Assembly: GCF_010183535.1 (NCBI RefSeq)
Contig: NC_071329.1
Location: 5,084,001-5,148,000, forward strand
Reading direction: 5' to 3'
Source: Caenorhabditis remanei
Taxonomy: Eukaryota > Nematoda > Chromadorea > Rhabditida > Rhabditidae
Length of the DNA: 64,000 bases
This document shows positions 47,595 to 60,379 of this stretch, in pieces (within the stretch, counting starts at the first letter, position 1; every line of letters begins with the position of its first letter). The notes beneath the pieces were generated by a model. That model did no database searches, had not been told where the DNA came from, and was given only the letters and a program-made list of their open reading frames with translations. A program made the translations under genes and the position numbers.

Positions 47595-50500
47595 ATGCGG
47601 GAAGTCACTACTTTATTACTCATTCTGCAGCTTCCGATTGCGGTTTATGGAGGTGAGGGTTCTAGGTTTTTTTGGGTACTTAGATGTCATATTGTTATGT
47701 GTATTAATTTCTATAATAATATTTAACGATTACTTTGAAATTCTTGTAAAAATATCGAATTCCGGATTTTTTTTCGATTTCCAGCAAACAAATAAGCTGA
47801 CATTGAGACCCCTGGGTCAGAAGTTGTTACAGCAAATCAAATTTTACATACATATGTTATAATATTTTTTTGTACTTGACAACTTTTTGTACGGACCCTC
47901 CCTGAAGTACTAGCAGGTGTAAAATCTGGGGCGTTGCGCCCTGCAACATTTTTTACGAGAGCTACAGTACTCTAGGGGGAGTCCTTACAAAAAAGTTGTC
48001 AACTACAAAAATGAGGCTCTAGGTTTGATATTTATGTATATAATGTAAAAGGACATTCAGTGACACCCTCAAATTCTGTAATCGTCATCTGTCAGTGCAG
48101 ACTTATTTTAGCTACAGTCACACTTTTTTTTTCGCAAAAACGTGAACTTCTAATGTAACTTAATTCTGATGATCCTCTTCAATTATATCACAATTAGCTA
48201 TTTATTTAATTGAGCCATCACTTTATTTTCTAGTCTGGCACGATACAAGCCACAACTTGACAAAACTCTGCTTACAAGTTGTATAAACTGTATAAACTCT
48301 TTTAACTCTATGTTCAAAATTCATTAATAAAAGTCTTTACATCTAGATTAGCAAACAGAACGTCTAGAACAGTTTTCGGCTTTCTTTCTCTAAGACGTTT
48401 GTAAAATATAACGCAAGTAAAGTCCTTATGGACCTACCCACAAAGAAGACTTGTCTACTCACGAACGCATAGCAAATATAGCAAAAAAATGCATTAAATT
48501 GCATTCGTGAATAGAAAAACGTGTATTAAATGGTCCAAGTTTTCTTCGTGGGTAGCATATTATGTATTTGTGAACCCTCCTTTTCATCGATGGTGTCATA
48601 TTTCATTCTTTAAACCCCAATGTTCCAGATCTCCTCTCAATCCCCTCCACCACATTCAAAATCCCTCGGAACGCTCAAGAAGGTGATCTGATATTTGGTA
48701 ATGGTTATATCCGGGCGTCCAAGGTAAGCAACATTCCTGCTGGCGCGCCTGGGCAGCGTCATCAGAAGTCCAACTAATCCAATTGACCCTATTATGCAAT
48801 CAAAATCACTTTTCTTGATTATCTTTTCAACCCGGTGATTGCTGGGGGGGAGGCAATAATCATTAATCACCTCCGCTTCGCCATTCTTATCAAATTTCTC
48901 GAGACAAGAGACAAAAAAAAAGAGAAATTGGGTCAACAACAAGTTTGTATGTATGGATAGGTATTAAGAAAAGAAGTGGAGGAGTAAAGGGGTAAAGATT
49001 ATCAAGGGATGACATATATAAAGTAGGCTAAGGTTATGTAACAGGTGTGATATGGGGGACTAGGAAGCTGAAGACGAGAGGATTCTGAATTTTCAGTTTT
49101 CATACTTTTCGAAAATTGAAAATGACTTGAGATACAAGGCTGTCTATTTTTGATGGTAGTGCTCCTTCAATGACCTCGTATCTCAGCTCATTTAAATCCT
49201 GTTCAAAATCTGAAAACTGATTCAGAATCCCCATGATGTCAGCTATTCAATAATGTACAGTAGCGAGCATAGGTGAGGGCAGATTCATACTTTCATGTGT
49301 AACTCAGCTGAATCATGTCCGTTTTGAATAAACTTTTTTTTGAAAGATTGCTGAAATATCCAGTAACAAGAAAATAAGTTTTTTGTAAAAGTTTCAGTTC
49401 TGATTTTTTTCAGTAATTGATTTTTCCTGATCGTGATTTGAAAATTCGAAAAAAAACTTTTTATTTTTCTCTTGGAGTTATTTAGTTTTTAATGTCAAAA
49501 TGATGGAAAATGCTCAGATAAACAAAAAATTATGTTGAAATAACTTCTGAAACCCTGAGCATCGTGCCAGAGCTCCAGAAGTCAAAAGTAACGTCCTCAG
49601 GAAAACCATCATAACTCATCAAAAAATGCTCCAAATTAGCCAAAACATGTACCAAAAGACGTGTTTTGAGTTCTTCTACAGACCAACATCAAAAAATCAA
49701 GATTTAAAAAAAAATAATTTTTCAAATTTTTTTCAGCCAAAAATTTTTCATTCCAATTTTTTCCTGGATTTCCGATATTTTCTGGCTATAAAACGGACAT
49801 ACGTTTCAAATACTGCATGCAAAGTGCTTTATCACAAATATTAAAACACATGTTTGTGTTTTTTGTTTGTTTTATTGCCAGAAAATATCGGAAATCCAGG
49901 AAAAAATTGGAATGAAAAATTTTTGGCTGAAAAAAATTTGACAAATTATTTTTTCTAAAATCTTGATTTTTTGATGTTGGTCTGTAGAAGAACTCAAAAC
50001 ACGTCTTTTGGTACATGTTTTGGCTAATTTGGAGCATTTTTTGATGAGTTATGATGGTTTTCCTGAGGACGCTACTTTTGATTTCTGGAGCTCTAGCACG
50101 ATGCTCAGGGTTTCAGAAATCAGTTCAACATAATTTTTTGTTTATCTGAGCATTTTCCATTATTTTGACATTAAAAACTAAATAACTCCAAGAGAAAAAT
50201 AAAAAGTTTTTTTTCGAATTTTCAAATCACGATCAGGAAAAATCAATTACTGAAAAAAATCAGAACTGAAACTTTTACAAAAAACTTATTTTCTTGTTAC
50301 TGGATATTTCAGCAATCTTTCAAAAAAAAGTTTATTCAAAACGGACACGATTCAGCTGAGTTACACATGAAAGTATGAATCTGCCCTCACCTATGCTCGC
50401 TACTGTACATCAAAATCCCAAATTCTTTATTCCAGGACCTCGACGAAGCGCTAAATCTCGAACTCGAAGGAACTAACCCATCTCCCATTGCTATCAATGG

Positions 50501-53500
50501 TTCAATTATTGATGCCGGGAAACCTGTGAAGTTTGTGTTGGTGAACAAAAATGCGTTTGAGAATGGGAAGAGTCGAGTGAAGGTGAGTGAAAGACCGAAT
50601 GAAAATAGATGTTGACAAAAAACGTTCGGTGCTTTGCAAAACTTCCACTGCGTATCAGACTTGTCTAGTTTTTTGTTTACTGCGTAGCGACTCAAGTAAG
50701 TACTTGGTGATACGGAGTCTGCTGGATATGCCAAAAGTGTTGCGCCAAAAGGGTTTGTAAAGTCAGGAACGGCTAAGTTAAATCAGGCTGCAGCTTTAAG
50801 CCTATTGTTAAGCTGACCACGACAAAACCATTGATGAATTTGATGCTTTTCCACATAAAGATAAACGCTGACGTTGTGAGGATTCTGAATCTGTTCTCAA
50901 AATTTTACTACAATGATAATTAACCGAGTTAGACGACCAAGTCTTGAGCAATGGAGCACAGCGTATTATCGACGATAGAAAAAATCTTCACTTTTTAATG
51001 TCCTCTAACTCGGCTCTTTTCTACATTATTTATCTTAAAAACATTTTCAGAATTCTCATAATCTCAGCTTCCAATTCCATTTACTTAGTAATACCCTCCC
51101 CAATCAACCCTGTATTTCCAGCTCCAAGCAATCGGTGTGATCTCCGGCAAAGTACAAGAAGAAACCATCAATTTCGAAGTCGAATCCTCCTCGGACCTGC
51201 CCACAATCCCAGATATTCCTAATTTCGTGGTGAAAAGTGATTTCCAAGACAAAGAGACCGCCATCGTCAAAGTCTCCTCTCTAATCCCACCAAATAGTGA
51301 TTTGGAAGTACTCGGTTCGTACGCTGAAAGAGTTCAAGCCACGTTTCAAGATGACAATATCATACTGGATACTGTACCATGTCAAGCAGATGTTCCCTGC
51401 GAAGTTACTTTTCCGTTTACAGTAATTTTGGTGTTGAGGAACGGAGAGAATCATGTGGAGGCGCTGTTGACGTTTGAGGAGGAGAAGGTTAGTTTCAGCT
51501 TTTTTTGTTGAAAATTTGTGGGGCGGGGTAATAAAACACGGGAAATCTAATTTTGTAGGAATTTTGTAGGAATGAATTTCTTTGTAGGAATTTTGAAAAA
51601 TTCAAAATTTGAAGAAAAAAGACAACTTTTGACTCTTAGAAGCGTAAATTTTGCCAAATTTTCAGCCTGTTATCTCAAAGTGTCGTCAAATCCGGTGTAT
51701 TGTACGCAAACACTTCCCAGATTGATTGCGTACAGAACAACAGATCTTACAACAATTTGAGTGATTTGAAACTTAGCTTACGGTAAACTAAAACATTTTC
51801 AATGTTTCCAGAAATCCTCACTAAAAATGACTCAAAAACTCTACCAAACCACCATCGAAGAACACACCGGCGAGCAAGATCATCTCGTGAAAATCACCGC
51901 AAAAGGAGCCACATCAGAGATACTGTATTCGTTGCGAGACTCCAGTGGACTATTCTCAATTCATCCGAAAGAAGGAATACTTTCTATATTGCATCCCGAA
52001 TTCTTGACAATTGCCTCTTTCGGAAATTCTGTAAATCTTACTGTAGTGGCGACGGATGGGGAGAAGACGTCGGAGGCGACGATTGTTGTGAATATAGTGC
52101 CGGAGGTGGAGAAGAACGTGATTTTTGGGTTTGAAAAGGTATGGTGTTTGCGTACAATGCACCAGATTATACGACAATTCATTCCAATTAAAATTTTAGG
52201 AATCCTACGAAATCATTGCCGAGAATACTAATCCAATCCTTGGAAACATCAAAGCCAAGTCACCAACTCCTGTGATCTACCGTATCACAGAGGGTCGTGG
52301 GGATTTGTATAAAGTTGAGACGAATGGAGATTTGAGATATGTTGGGAAGCTGGTGAAGGAGGACAGGGAGGATGAGATTACTGTAAGTATGGAGGAACGA
52401 GTGTCTGTCTGTGTGTCGTGGGTCTCCGGATGTCTGAACTAGAGTTTCAAGAATCATGGACCATTCATTGGTGTTCTTTTCAAATAATACATTTTGAGGC
52501 CTTACTTGAGGTTAGATTTTGATTTTAACACCACCGAATTTTTTATGATTACTGTATTTTCCCGACTTCAAAATCCTCTCATTAATGCAGTCTGAGTGTT
52601 TTCAACCGGCTCAAAAACTGAGATATCTTGTAACCGGACGTTTCAAAACTGTTGACATTTTAGAACAGGTTCTAATCAGACATAGAACCAGGACGTTTCG
52701 AAACCGAGAAAACTCAAAAATCTAAATTTGAAACTGGGAAACTTTAGACATTTTGAAACGGTAAAACTTAAAAATCATGGATGTGAACAAGATTTTGAAG
52801 CACCACGACTTTAAATGTATTTCCTTTTTAATGTCTATTGTCTGTAAGTCTGTCTACCTGTCCGAAACCCCTCCTCCCATTTTCCAGGTCGCCGTCCAAC
52901 AATCCACAGGCGGTCTCAAAATGGCATCGACCAAACTTCAAATCCATCTCAAAGGAATCGGCTCCAACCCACTTCTTACCAAAGACCCCCTGGAGCAAAT
53001 TGAGTTGATCTCTTCCGAAGAACCAGAAGGCGTCGTGGTAACCTCCATTCAATTTGAGGATGCCGATCAGGATGCTACTCTAGAATACACCTTGGAGCAG
53101 CTGGAGCCGAAAGATGAGAATGGGAACTCGATACATATCTCTGAAACCACGCCCCTATTTTCCGTCAAGTCTGGCGAGGACAAAATGGCTCATCTAGTGG
53201 TGTCCGGTGACTTAAAGCCCTCTTCCGTCTCCACGATCCGCCTGAAAATCACCGCTAACGACACCGCTCATCCACGGGAGCCCGTTGTTACAGTAACCCG
53301 AGTAGTGGTAATCCAACGTGAGAAATCCGATGAGCCAGAGGCTGGACTAAACCTAATCCCGATGCCAACCAACATTGTTGTACCATTTGGCGCCCCTATT
53401 GGAACATTTGTCTATCGGGTTACTGTACTTCCAGCCAAGAGTGACGTGAGCTACACAGTGGAGCCGGAGCATCTTTTCAATGTTTCTGCAAGCGGGGATA

Positions 53501-56500
53501 TCACTACAGCAAAGGAATTGACTGGAGAATCTGAAAATGAATCTCTAAAAATCCACGTCACCGTCAAAGATGCCACTGGAGCCACCCAGACCTCTGAATC
53601 GACTATCACCCTCAAAAAAGTCGCCCGTCCCCACTTCTCCGAGAACAATTACTCTGTAAATCTGCCACGTGGAACTCCAGAAGGCGCGGTGCTTACCGTA
53701 GTCTCTGCCACCAATGAGCATCTGGAGCCAGCCAAGAGTTTTGTGATCCATGGAGGTCATGCAAAATACTTCTCGATTGATGAGAATGGAGCAGTTCGTA
53801 CCAAGGAGCCACTGGATGAGCTCGGCGACGAATTCGATTTTCTGGTGGGGCTCGCTGAGAATCCGCATGTCGACGCTCTGGTTCACGTGGAGCTTCAGAA
53901 GGTTAGAGAGCCGTCAATTGTGCTCAAAGATAATCAAATTTTTGCGACGGTCTACGACAACCTTCCAATCAACTCATTTGTCGGAAAAGTTGAGGTGAAA
54001 AACGATGAAAAAGTGAAGTTTGAGATGAATTCGGATGAGAAGGGAATGATGAACTTGTTCACGATTGGGGAGGATGGAACGATTCGGAGCATGGATTGGT
54101 TGGCAGGTGAGAAAAGTTTTTGAATTGTACGTAAAGAGTGTTTGCGTACAATGCATAAGATTTTACGACAGTTGAAATAACCGCTAGCTTTCCAGGTCGA
54201 AACGTCGTAAATTTTAGTGCATTGTACGCAAACAGTCCCGAATCTTACTGCGTACAATACGCCAGAGCTTAATACAATTGTTTGGCTGAAAATTGCAGTA
54301 ATATTGTAAAAAAAACACGGGGAATCTGATTCTGCCATTGGGGTTGCCTTCAGTTTCCGTCTATTCTCTCGAAATCTTGTCACACTGTTCGAAGTTTTCA
54401 AAACCTAAAGGACTCCTCACTTTTTCTTGTTTTAGTCAATAATTTAAGTTTCTAGCTCAATGTGTCGTAAAATCCATTGTACTGGAGGCAATTCAGTCAA
54501 AAAGTCTGAAAATTTCAGAACAGCTCGTTTCCTGAAAGTGTCGTAAGATTCGGTGTACTATACGCAAACACTTTTTACCCCGCTTATCGAAAAATATCAA
54601 ACTCAATATTGCAGGTTCCGTGGGAATGCACAAATTCTCCGTGCTCGCCTCCAACATCGACCAAGCCGGTGTTCGATCCGCCAACGCTACAGTAATCATA
54701 GACGTGATCAAGTCGAATGAGTGTACGCCAAGGTTTAAGCAAGATGATAATTTGATATTTTATGTTCGCGAGGTGAGTGGACATCTGGATTCCTGGATGG
54801 GAGGACAGCCTTTTTTCAGAATACTCCAAAAGACACCGTAATCGGAAAAGTGTCTGCTGACGTGCTACCAGGGAAATGTGATCTGGAATATTTCGTCACC
54901 GATCCTGGCTCTCCAGACCAACCCCTTCTAACCATCAACCCAGCCAACGGAGAGCTCAAGACCGCCCAGGAATTCGATTTCGAGAAATCCAAGTCTCATC
55001 TGCTCACCCTTAAGCTAGTAGCCGGAAAGCACAACTCCGTGGAGATGGGGGCGGAGCTTCGAGTCATCGACGTGGATGACCATGAACTCAAGTTTGATCT
55101 ACAGGAGCAGACAGTAGAAGTGGCGGAGGACGTGGAGTTGGGTACTGTAGTGGCTACTGTAGCTGCGAAGGAGGACGATGAGTCTCAAGAAGTGTGGTAT
55201 CATTTGAAGGCTGGCGCGCCTCCGCAGTTTTCACTGGATTCTAGAACAGGGAAAGTGATGGTGGAGCAAGCATTGGATAGGGAGGAGATGGATCGTTTTG
55301 TGATTGAGATAGGAGCCTCTAACTCTGAGCCGACGAATACCAATGCTGCAGAGGGACCATCTACCAAGCTCATTGTAAAAGTGAAGGACGTCAATGACAA
55401 CGGTCCTCGATTTGATCTACCACACTACTTTACAGTAACCCCCAAGGATACTGTAGTAGGCACACAGCTGTTGGAGCTTACCGCACATGATCCAGATATA
55501 ATGGATCAAGATAAGAAGTTGGAGTATACGGTAACTGGAGCAAGTTTTGAGTATAGAGGGATGAATCGCAATGTGGAGGATATATTTGATGTGCAGAATC
55601 AAAAATTGATCCTGATGAAGTCCCTAATGGATTATGTCGGTGGGGTGTTCAATGTGCAGTTGCAAGTCCGGGATACTGTAGACGGTACTATTGGGAAGGC
55701 AGGTCTCCGAGTGTATGTTCATGACTCCAGTGACCTACTGAGCCTAGAGCTACCGTACTCCCCAAGTACAGTATCACAGGCAATTGTTCAAGAGTTCGCG
55801 GATCAACTCAGTAATTCTACTGGACTCCAGGCAATACCGAAGACCGTTTTGTATAAGGCTCCTCATGGTATAATGTCGACAAATTCTGTGGATCTCCAGA
55901 TGATTTTCTTCAATAAGAGTATGTCAGAAATTGTGCCGGCGGAGAGGATTCTGGCGATGCAAGAGATGAGAATGGCTTCCCAACAGGACACCACAGCCAA
56001 CAGAAATGCTCCAATCCTCCGAAAACCGTCATCCCCATACCTTCTTATGGAAAACCAGCGATCCGATACCTTCATCCAGCCCGAACTATTTTTCATTGTC
56101 CTTGGATTCCTTGTCCTCTTGGCTATTGTTCTAGCGCTATGTGGATTGATGGCTTGTTTTGCTCGGAGCAAATTTTTGAAACAGAAAAGAATTATGGAGA
56201 ATGAGATGGCGATAAAGGATGCGATACAGTTCCCGGCGAATAGGAGTCCTGCGTTGGTGTGAGTTTTAGGGGTAAAAGTGCAATAAGGTTTAGTGTGTTG
56301 AGCGAAATCGTGTTTGCGTACGATGTCTCAAATCTTACGACAATATGAGCTAATGGGCTGATAGCGTGTGGGTTTTACGACACATTATATTAAATAAAAC
56401 CCGGGAATCTAATGGTGCCATAGGTTTTGTACAATTTCGAACCTTTTGACTGTTTTATATTGGCATTTCGGTCCTAAGTTCAAAGTTTGAAGGTTTCAGT

Positions 56501-56986
56501 CAAAAATGACGTCATTATCGAATTGTTGCCGTTTTACTATCCGATTTTTAGCTCTAATTGTCGTAAGATTTGGTGTATTGTACGTAAACTCTACAGATCC
56601 TGATTGCGTACAAAAAATCGAAGTTTACGACAATTTGAGCCAGCAATCTGAAAAAAAAATCGTTCAAAAACGATTTTCCCAGCAGATTCTGAAATTTTCA
56701 GCCTATTAGCTCAAAGTGTCGTAAGATCCTATGTATTGTACGCAAACATTTTTTTTAACTGACTGACATACAGTGCACCATACCTCACGACACTTTCAGC
56801 TAACAATTGACAACTAAATCGTTTCCTTCCAGAAGCTTCAAACACTTTGCCCCACCGATCACCGCAGAAATGTACCGTAACCACGAGGAACACATGTACC
56901 GATCGCCGAATCTCAACGAGAAAGTCGGTAGTTATGCAGTACAACAAGCGACGATTACTGTAGCCGAGCATGAGGAGAAAATTTGA
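47595..56986 (+). CDS. cdh-7: Cadherin-family single-pass adhesion protein
   Basis: Ten exons: 47595-47652, 48629-48723, 50436-50582, 51122-51487, 51812-52138, 52200-52382, 52888-54106, 54615-54772, 54820-56258, 56833-56986; 1381 aa, all phases consistent. A signal peptide (LLLILQLPIAVYG) fills exon 1. The ectodomain has degenerate cadherin repeats with calcium-site motifs: FEDADQDA and LKITANDTA in exon 7, LDRE (~1003), DVNDNGPRF (~1041-1049). One transmembrane helix (FFIVLGFLVLLAIVLALCGL, from ~1275) is followed by a ~84-residue tail with no obvious beta-catenin-binding region. It should mediate calcium-dependent cell-cell or cell-matrix contact at the plasma membrane. Without the last intron, exon 9 would read through to a stop 3 nt later (TGA at 56260), so the last exon depends on the GTGAGT donor at 56259; its TTCCTTCCAG acceptor and clean frame support it. 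The symbol is from remembered synteny. Confidence 0.85.
47855..48025. repeat. Family B foldback in cdh-7 intron 1
   Basis: TACTTGACAACTTTTTGTAC on the left, AAAAAAGTTGTCAACTACAA on the right, CTACAGTACTCTAGGG centre. Confidence 0.7.
48433..48556. repeat. Short palindrome in cdh-7 intron 1
   Basis: CTACCCACAAAGAAGACTTG on the left, CAAGTTTTCTTCGTGGGTAG on the right; inner CACGAACGCA / TGCATTCGTG also pair. Confidence 0.7.
49253..50410. repeat. 1.16-kb near-perfect palindrome in cdh-7 intron 2
   Basis: Arms of about 540 bp (49253-49796 and 49867-50410) start ATGTACAGTAGCGAGCATAG and end with its complement; the loop is about 70 nt. Only scattered mismatches are seen between arms. It encodes no transposase. 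The paired ORFs at 49626-49844 and 49786-50037 are the two arms translated. It resembles the long-palindrome class of worm repeats. Confidence 0.92.
50879..51062. repeat. Family K foldback in cdh-7 intron 3
   Basis: GAGGATTCTGAATCTG on the left, TTTTCAGAATTCTCATAATC on the right; the arms also share CCGAGTTAGA / TCTAACTCGG. Confidence 0.6.
51660..56810. repeat. Family A copies in cdh-7 introns 4, 5, 7 and 9
   Basis: Copies at about 51668-51765 (intron 4), a half at 52143-52182 (intron 5), 54122-54275 and 54455-54570 (intron 7), and 56300-56350, 56545-56640 and 56708-56808 (intron 9). None enters an exon. Confidence 0.75.
52605..52770. repeat. GGACGTTTCGAAACCG minisatellite in cdh-7 intron 6
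   Basis: Same family as 2225-2620 and 37853-38150. Confidence 0.6.
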
Positions 56987-57138
56987 ATTAAAAATGATTG
57001 ATTAAAAATGTTTTGTACATTTCCATCCCCCTTCCCCACACACAATACTGGTAACTTTTATTTATTTTTTGAAATTGTTGTTATTAATTATTTTCTCGCC
57101 ATAAAATTGTTTCTTTTTGAAGTTTTTCCCAGAGGGCA

Positions 57139-57160
57139 AAAATGCAAACGCGCTCTACCG
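57139..57160 (+). promoter_or_regulatory. Shared upstream block, F-box gene 1
   Basis: ATGCAAACGCGCTCTACCGA, a shortened copy of the block found before the other F-box genes. Confidence 0.5.
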
Positions 57161-57427
57161 AACATTACGCGCTGGTAGAGCTGCTAGATAGACTTCCGAA
57201 TGTTTACTTTTTAACAACTCCTTTTCACATTTTGCAAAATTTTCACTTCCGAACATCTCTGGTTATATGCTTGCTCTACCGTCAAGTGCCGTTATCCCAG
57301 GAGCATGAATTCAAAAGAGCTCTAACATACAGTAGTTCTGGGAAAATATGACAGTCATAGACCTATTGATTCCTCCTGCTTTCCCACTCATTCGTCGACA
57401 TTTTTCTTCTACAACAGTGAGAGAAAA

Positions 57428-58139
57428 ATGTCGTCGACTTCTCCTCCGTTTCCATTACTTCATTTACCCTACTTGCCTCTGTATAAAGTGCTCAGCAACT
57501 TTGAATGTGAAGAGCTGTAAGTTAATTTATAAAAACGTATTTTAAAAACTCATAAAATTTAGAATCGACCTCTCAATTTGTTCAAGAAGATGTCAGCTAG
57601 CAGTGAGATTGACCAAAAACAAACTCACTGGAATGAATGCTTGCATCGGAAGCCAGTTATTCTCCTTTATGGTGTATAGTGGGAGAAAACTAACATCTTC
57701 TTGGACATCTGGCTTAAATGAGTGTACAGAAAGTTTTTTCAATGTAGGGTTAAAAGGGAAATCGGTTAAAGTACGGTGAGTGGAGGCTTTTACTATTTTA
57801 CTATCTTTAACCATATTGAATCCTTCGAAAAGCCAAAGTTCAATAAATTTCAGACACTACAATAACACTCTCCAATTTTATCCTCTACCCAAAGACCGAA
57901 AACTCATCATAAAAGCTCTTATCGATCATTTCTCGGAAACTTTCAAAATCCCGATAACCTTTGTGGAGTTCATCGCGAATGACTTCGTCGACTATCTCAG
58001 TTTTGTTCCTTGCATTTCAGAGAGCGAGGAAATTGAGTTTTACGGGAAAACAGCAATTTCGGAAAAAGATCAGGAGTATATAAAACGCACTGTTAAACCA
58101 AAGACAAAATTATCATTTTATCCTAGAAAGGATGAATAA
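57428..58139 (+). CDS. F-box protein with FBA_2-like domain (copy 1)
   Basis: Exons 57428-57516, 57563-57775, 57854-58139; 195 aa. The F-box starts at the N-terminus (PFPLLHLPYLPLYKVLSNFE...LIDLSICSRRC) and should bind a Skp1-related protein in an SCF ubiquitin ligase. The C-terminal part (LIDHFSETFKIPITFVEF...YLSFVPCISESEEIEFYG) matches the nematode F-box-associated type that is thought to select substrates. At about 195 aa it is shorter than many family members (about 300 aa); the region between the domains is compact. Intron phases (2, 2) are identical in all cluster members. The next copy starts 451 bp after its stop codon. Confidence 0.8.
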
Positions 58140-58460
58140 GTCACTAATGTTTGTGTTGTTGTTCTGAATAAATGTCTTGCAATGTTTGACTATTATCTTT
58201 GAAGACGATATTTTATGAAAAACTGGAAACTTAGAGCGCAGATCTGTGCGACCAAATGTCTACTACCCAAGGCTGTCAAAAATATCGTGACGCAATTTTG
58301 TATCAAAGTTCCCAGTCATTGAAAATTTTCGCTACTTCAGGCGGTCTTGAGGGGACAAGAAGATTAGTCAAAAATTCAGTCCATTGGGTAAATCCGCGGC
58401 CGGCCGTACGACCGCTTTGATACAACCCACACGAAACCATACAACATTAAACATTAAACT

Positions 58461-58497
58461 ATCCCAGGAGTAGGAATGCAAACGCGCTCTAATCGAC
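58461..58497 (+). promoter_or_regulatory. Shared upstream block, F-box gene 2
   Basis: ATCCCAGGAGTAGGAATGCA followed by AACGCGCTCTAATCGAC. An ATG within the block is in frame with the gene's own ATG at 58590, so a 38-residue N-terminal extension is possible, but no other member has one. Confidence 0.5.
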
Positions 58498-58589
58498 GGG
58501 GTGAATTTGGGGAAATTCAAACAGAACACTTGCTATTGATTCTTGCTGCCTTCTTAACCAATTGTCGACGTGGCGTTTATTATGAACAA

Positions 58590-59270
58590 ATGACGTCGAC
58601 TTCTCCTCCGTTTCCACTATTCCGTTTACCCTATTTGCCTCTTGATAAAGTGCTTCGCAGTTTTGAATGTGGAGATTTGTGAGTTAGTTTATTATAGCTC
58701 GTGTTGTAAACACTGAAATCTTTAGAATCGAGTTTTCAACTTGTTCGAAACGATGCAAACAAATAGTAAAATCAACTAGAAACGAATTCACTGGTATCAA
58801 AATTCAAATCATGCGCAACTTTTTTTCACTTATGGTGGATAGCAATAATGGGCTTGAATCAATGTGGATGTCTAGCGAAAACGACTTCGATGAAAATGTC
58901 CGTTATTTTATGTTAAGTGGAGAAAACATAAAAATACAGTAAGTTTTTAAGCGATAGGGTATGCATGTATTATCAAAAACCACTTTTCAGAGGCGTCAAC
59001 AGTCTCTTCCATGTCTTCTATCCCCCACAGAGCCGGAAGCTCATCTTCACATCCCTGGTAGATCACATAGTGGAGATTCTTCAAATTCCCATAATTTCTG
59101 TGGACTTCACCACCGACCAATTCGATCGCTTTCTCCAATTTGTCCCTTCTGTCTCGAACAGCAGACGGATAAGTTTTTACGGGGACACTGCAATGTCACG
59201 GGGAGATCGGGAATTCGTGAGAAACATTGTAAATCCTGATTGTGAATTGACATTCTGGCCTCCAATTTGA
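58590..59270 (+). CDS. F-box protein with FBA_2-like domain (copy 2)
   Basis: Exons 58590-58678, 58726-58938, 58991-59270; 193 aa. Exon lengths 89 and 213 nt equal those of copy 1. F-box: MTSTSPPFPLFRLPYLPLDK...LIEFSTCSKRCKQIV. C-terminal domain: LIFTSLVDHIVEILQIPIIS...FLQFVPSVSNSRRISFYG. The first exon is nearly identical to copy 1 while the middle has diverged strongly, as expected for a substrate-recognition family under diversifying pressure. The start was chosen at the ATG matching the other copies. Confidence 0.8.
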
Positions 59271-59274
59271 GAAT

Positions 59275-59850
59275 AAAAACGTGCTGATCTGATTGTTACC
59301 GTAAAAACTGTATTATAGGCGCATGCCACTTTATTTTTCAACCCCCCCCCATTTTTAAAAGCGCGTCTCTATTACAGGGGCGGCACTGTTTTTGTGATTT
59401 TCGATTCCTGTTCTTTTGGCTATTTTTACAACTTGTTTTCTGAATAAATGTTTGAAATATTTAAGTAATTTGTTATAAAATATTACAAAACTGGAGAATG
59501 AGTGCTCGTTCATTGCAGGGATCGGGTGCGGAACATGCTCGTGTTTTGAAGTTTGGTGAGAGAGTAGTAAAGACTAGGTGGCCACCGTAAAGACTGTTTA
59601 TACAATTCTGTAGGAATTGAATAACTTTTCTAAAAACTTTTCTAAGCATTCTGATTGCGGAACGAGTTCATAATCACAAAATGACGTTGATTAAATATCT
59701 GGTAGCTGGATACTTATAGCACGCCAAAACTGGCTCTAACAGGATAGAACTCTTTGAAAAAGTAGTGTGGTTGATGGTTTTGCTTCAAATTACATCTGAT
59801 CAGAATCGGATCTTGATGATTCTCATTTATTATAGATACATTTATGATGT
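59275..59850. other. Intergenic between F-box copies 2 and 3
   Basis: TACCGTAAAAACTGTATTA at about 59299 matches the terminus of the MITE at 62232, without its partner. A C-tract follows at 59343. No gene is supported. Confidence 0.5.
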
Positions 59851-59854
59851 GAGG

Positions 59855-60035
59855 GGTGGTTCTGGTGTTTGTCGAGATTTTCCTTAGGTCAATTAGAGCG
59901 CGTTTGCTTATTGGCTCCTGGGGTATGCGGGTTTTTTTAAACGTTCGAAAAACCCGCATACCCCAGAAGCCAAGAAGCGGACGCTGGTTAACTGACCAAC
60001 CTCTAAGGGACATCTCGACAAATAACACAATCATT
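59855..60035. repeat. Inverted copies of the F-box upstream block (hairpin)
   Basis: On the left, GGTGTTTGTCGAGAT...GGTCAATTAGAGCGCGTTTG and GGCTCCTGGGGTATGCGGG run in reverse. On the right, CCCGCATACCCCAGAAGCC...CTAAGGGACATCTCGACAAA run forward. The inner arms are ~20 bp exact. No F-box coding sequence adjoins either copy. Confidence 0.75.
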
Positions 60036-60379
60036 GTCCAGCATACAAGTGTATGCCTCAGAAAGAACATTTGAGAACTCACATACCCCAGGAGCCATTC
60101 CTCTCCGCACACAGCGAGGAAAATGACTTCTCTAGTTGGTTCGGGTAATGCTCTTTTCCTGGACTTGACCAAATGGCGAGCCTGTTACAGCGGCGGGAGT
60201 CTACCTCACGGTAGGTCCGCTAGCTGTGATGTAAGAAATCATTAAACTCTTCATCAGTTTGGTTCATTTGTACAAAGTGGGTTTGTGCAGATGGGTCGAG
60301 TTCAGGAAACCCCAGGGTCTATGTGTTCATCACTACTATGCTGTTCAGTAGCTGCTTTAATGGTTTCGGACCAGGGACG

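Noticed and set aside
49626..50037. Two near-identical ORFs in opposite orientation
   Set aside because: They are the two arms of the 1.16-kb palindrome inside a cadherin intron.
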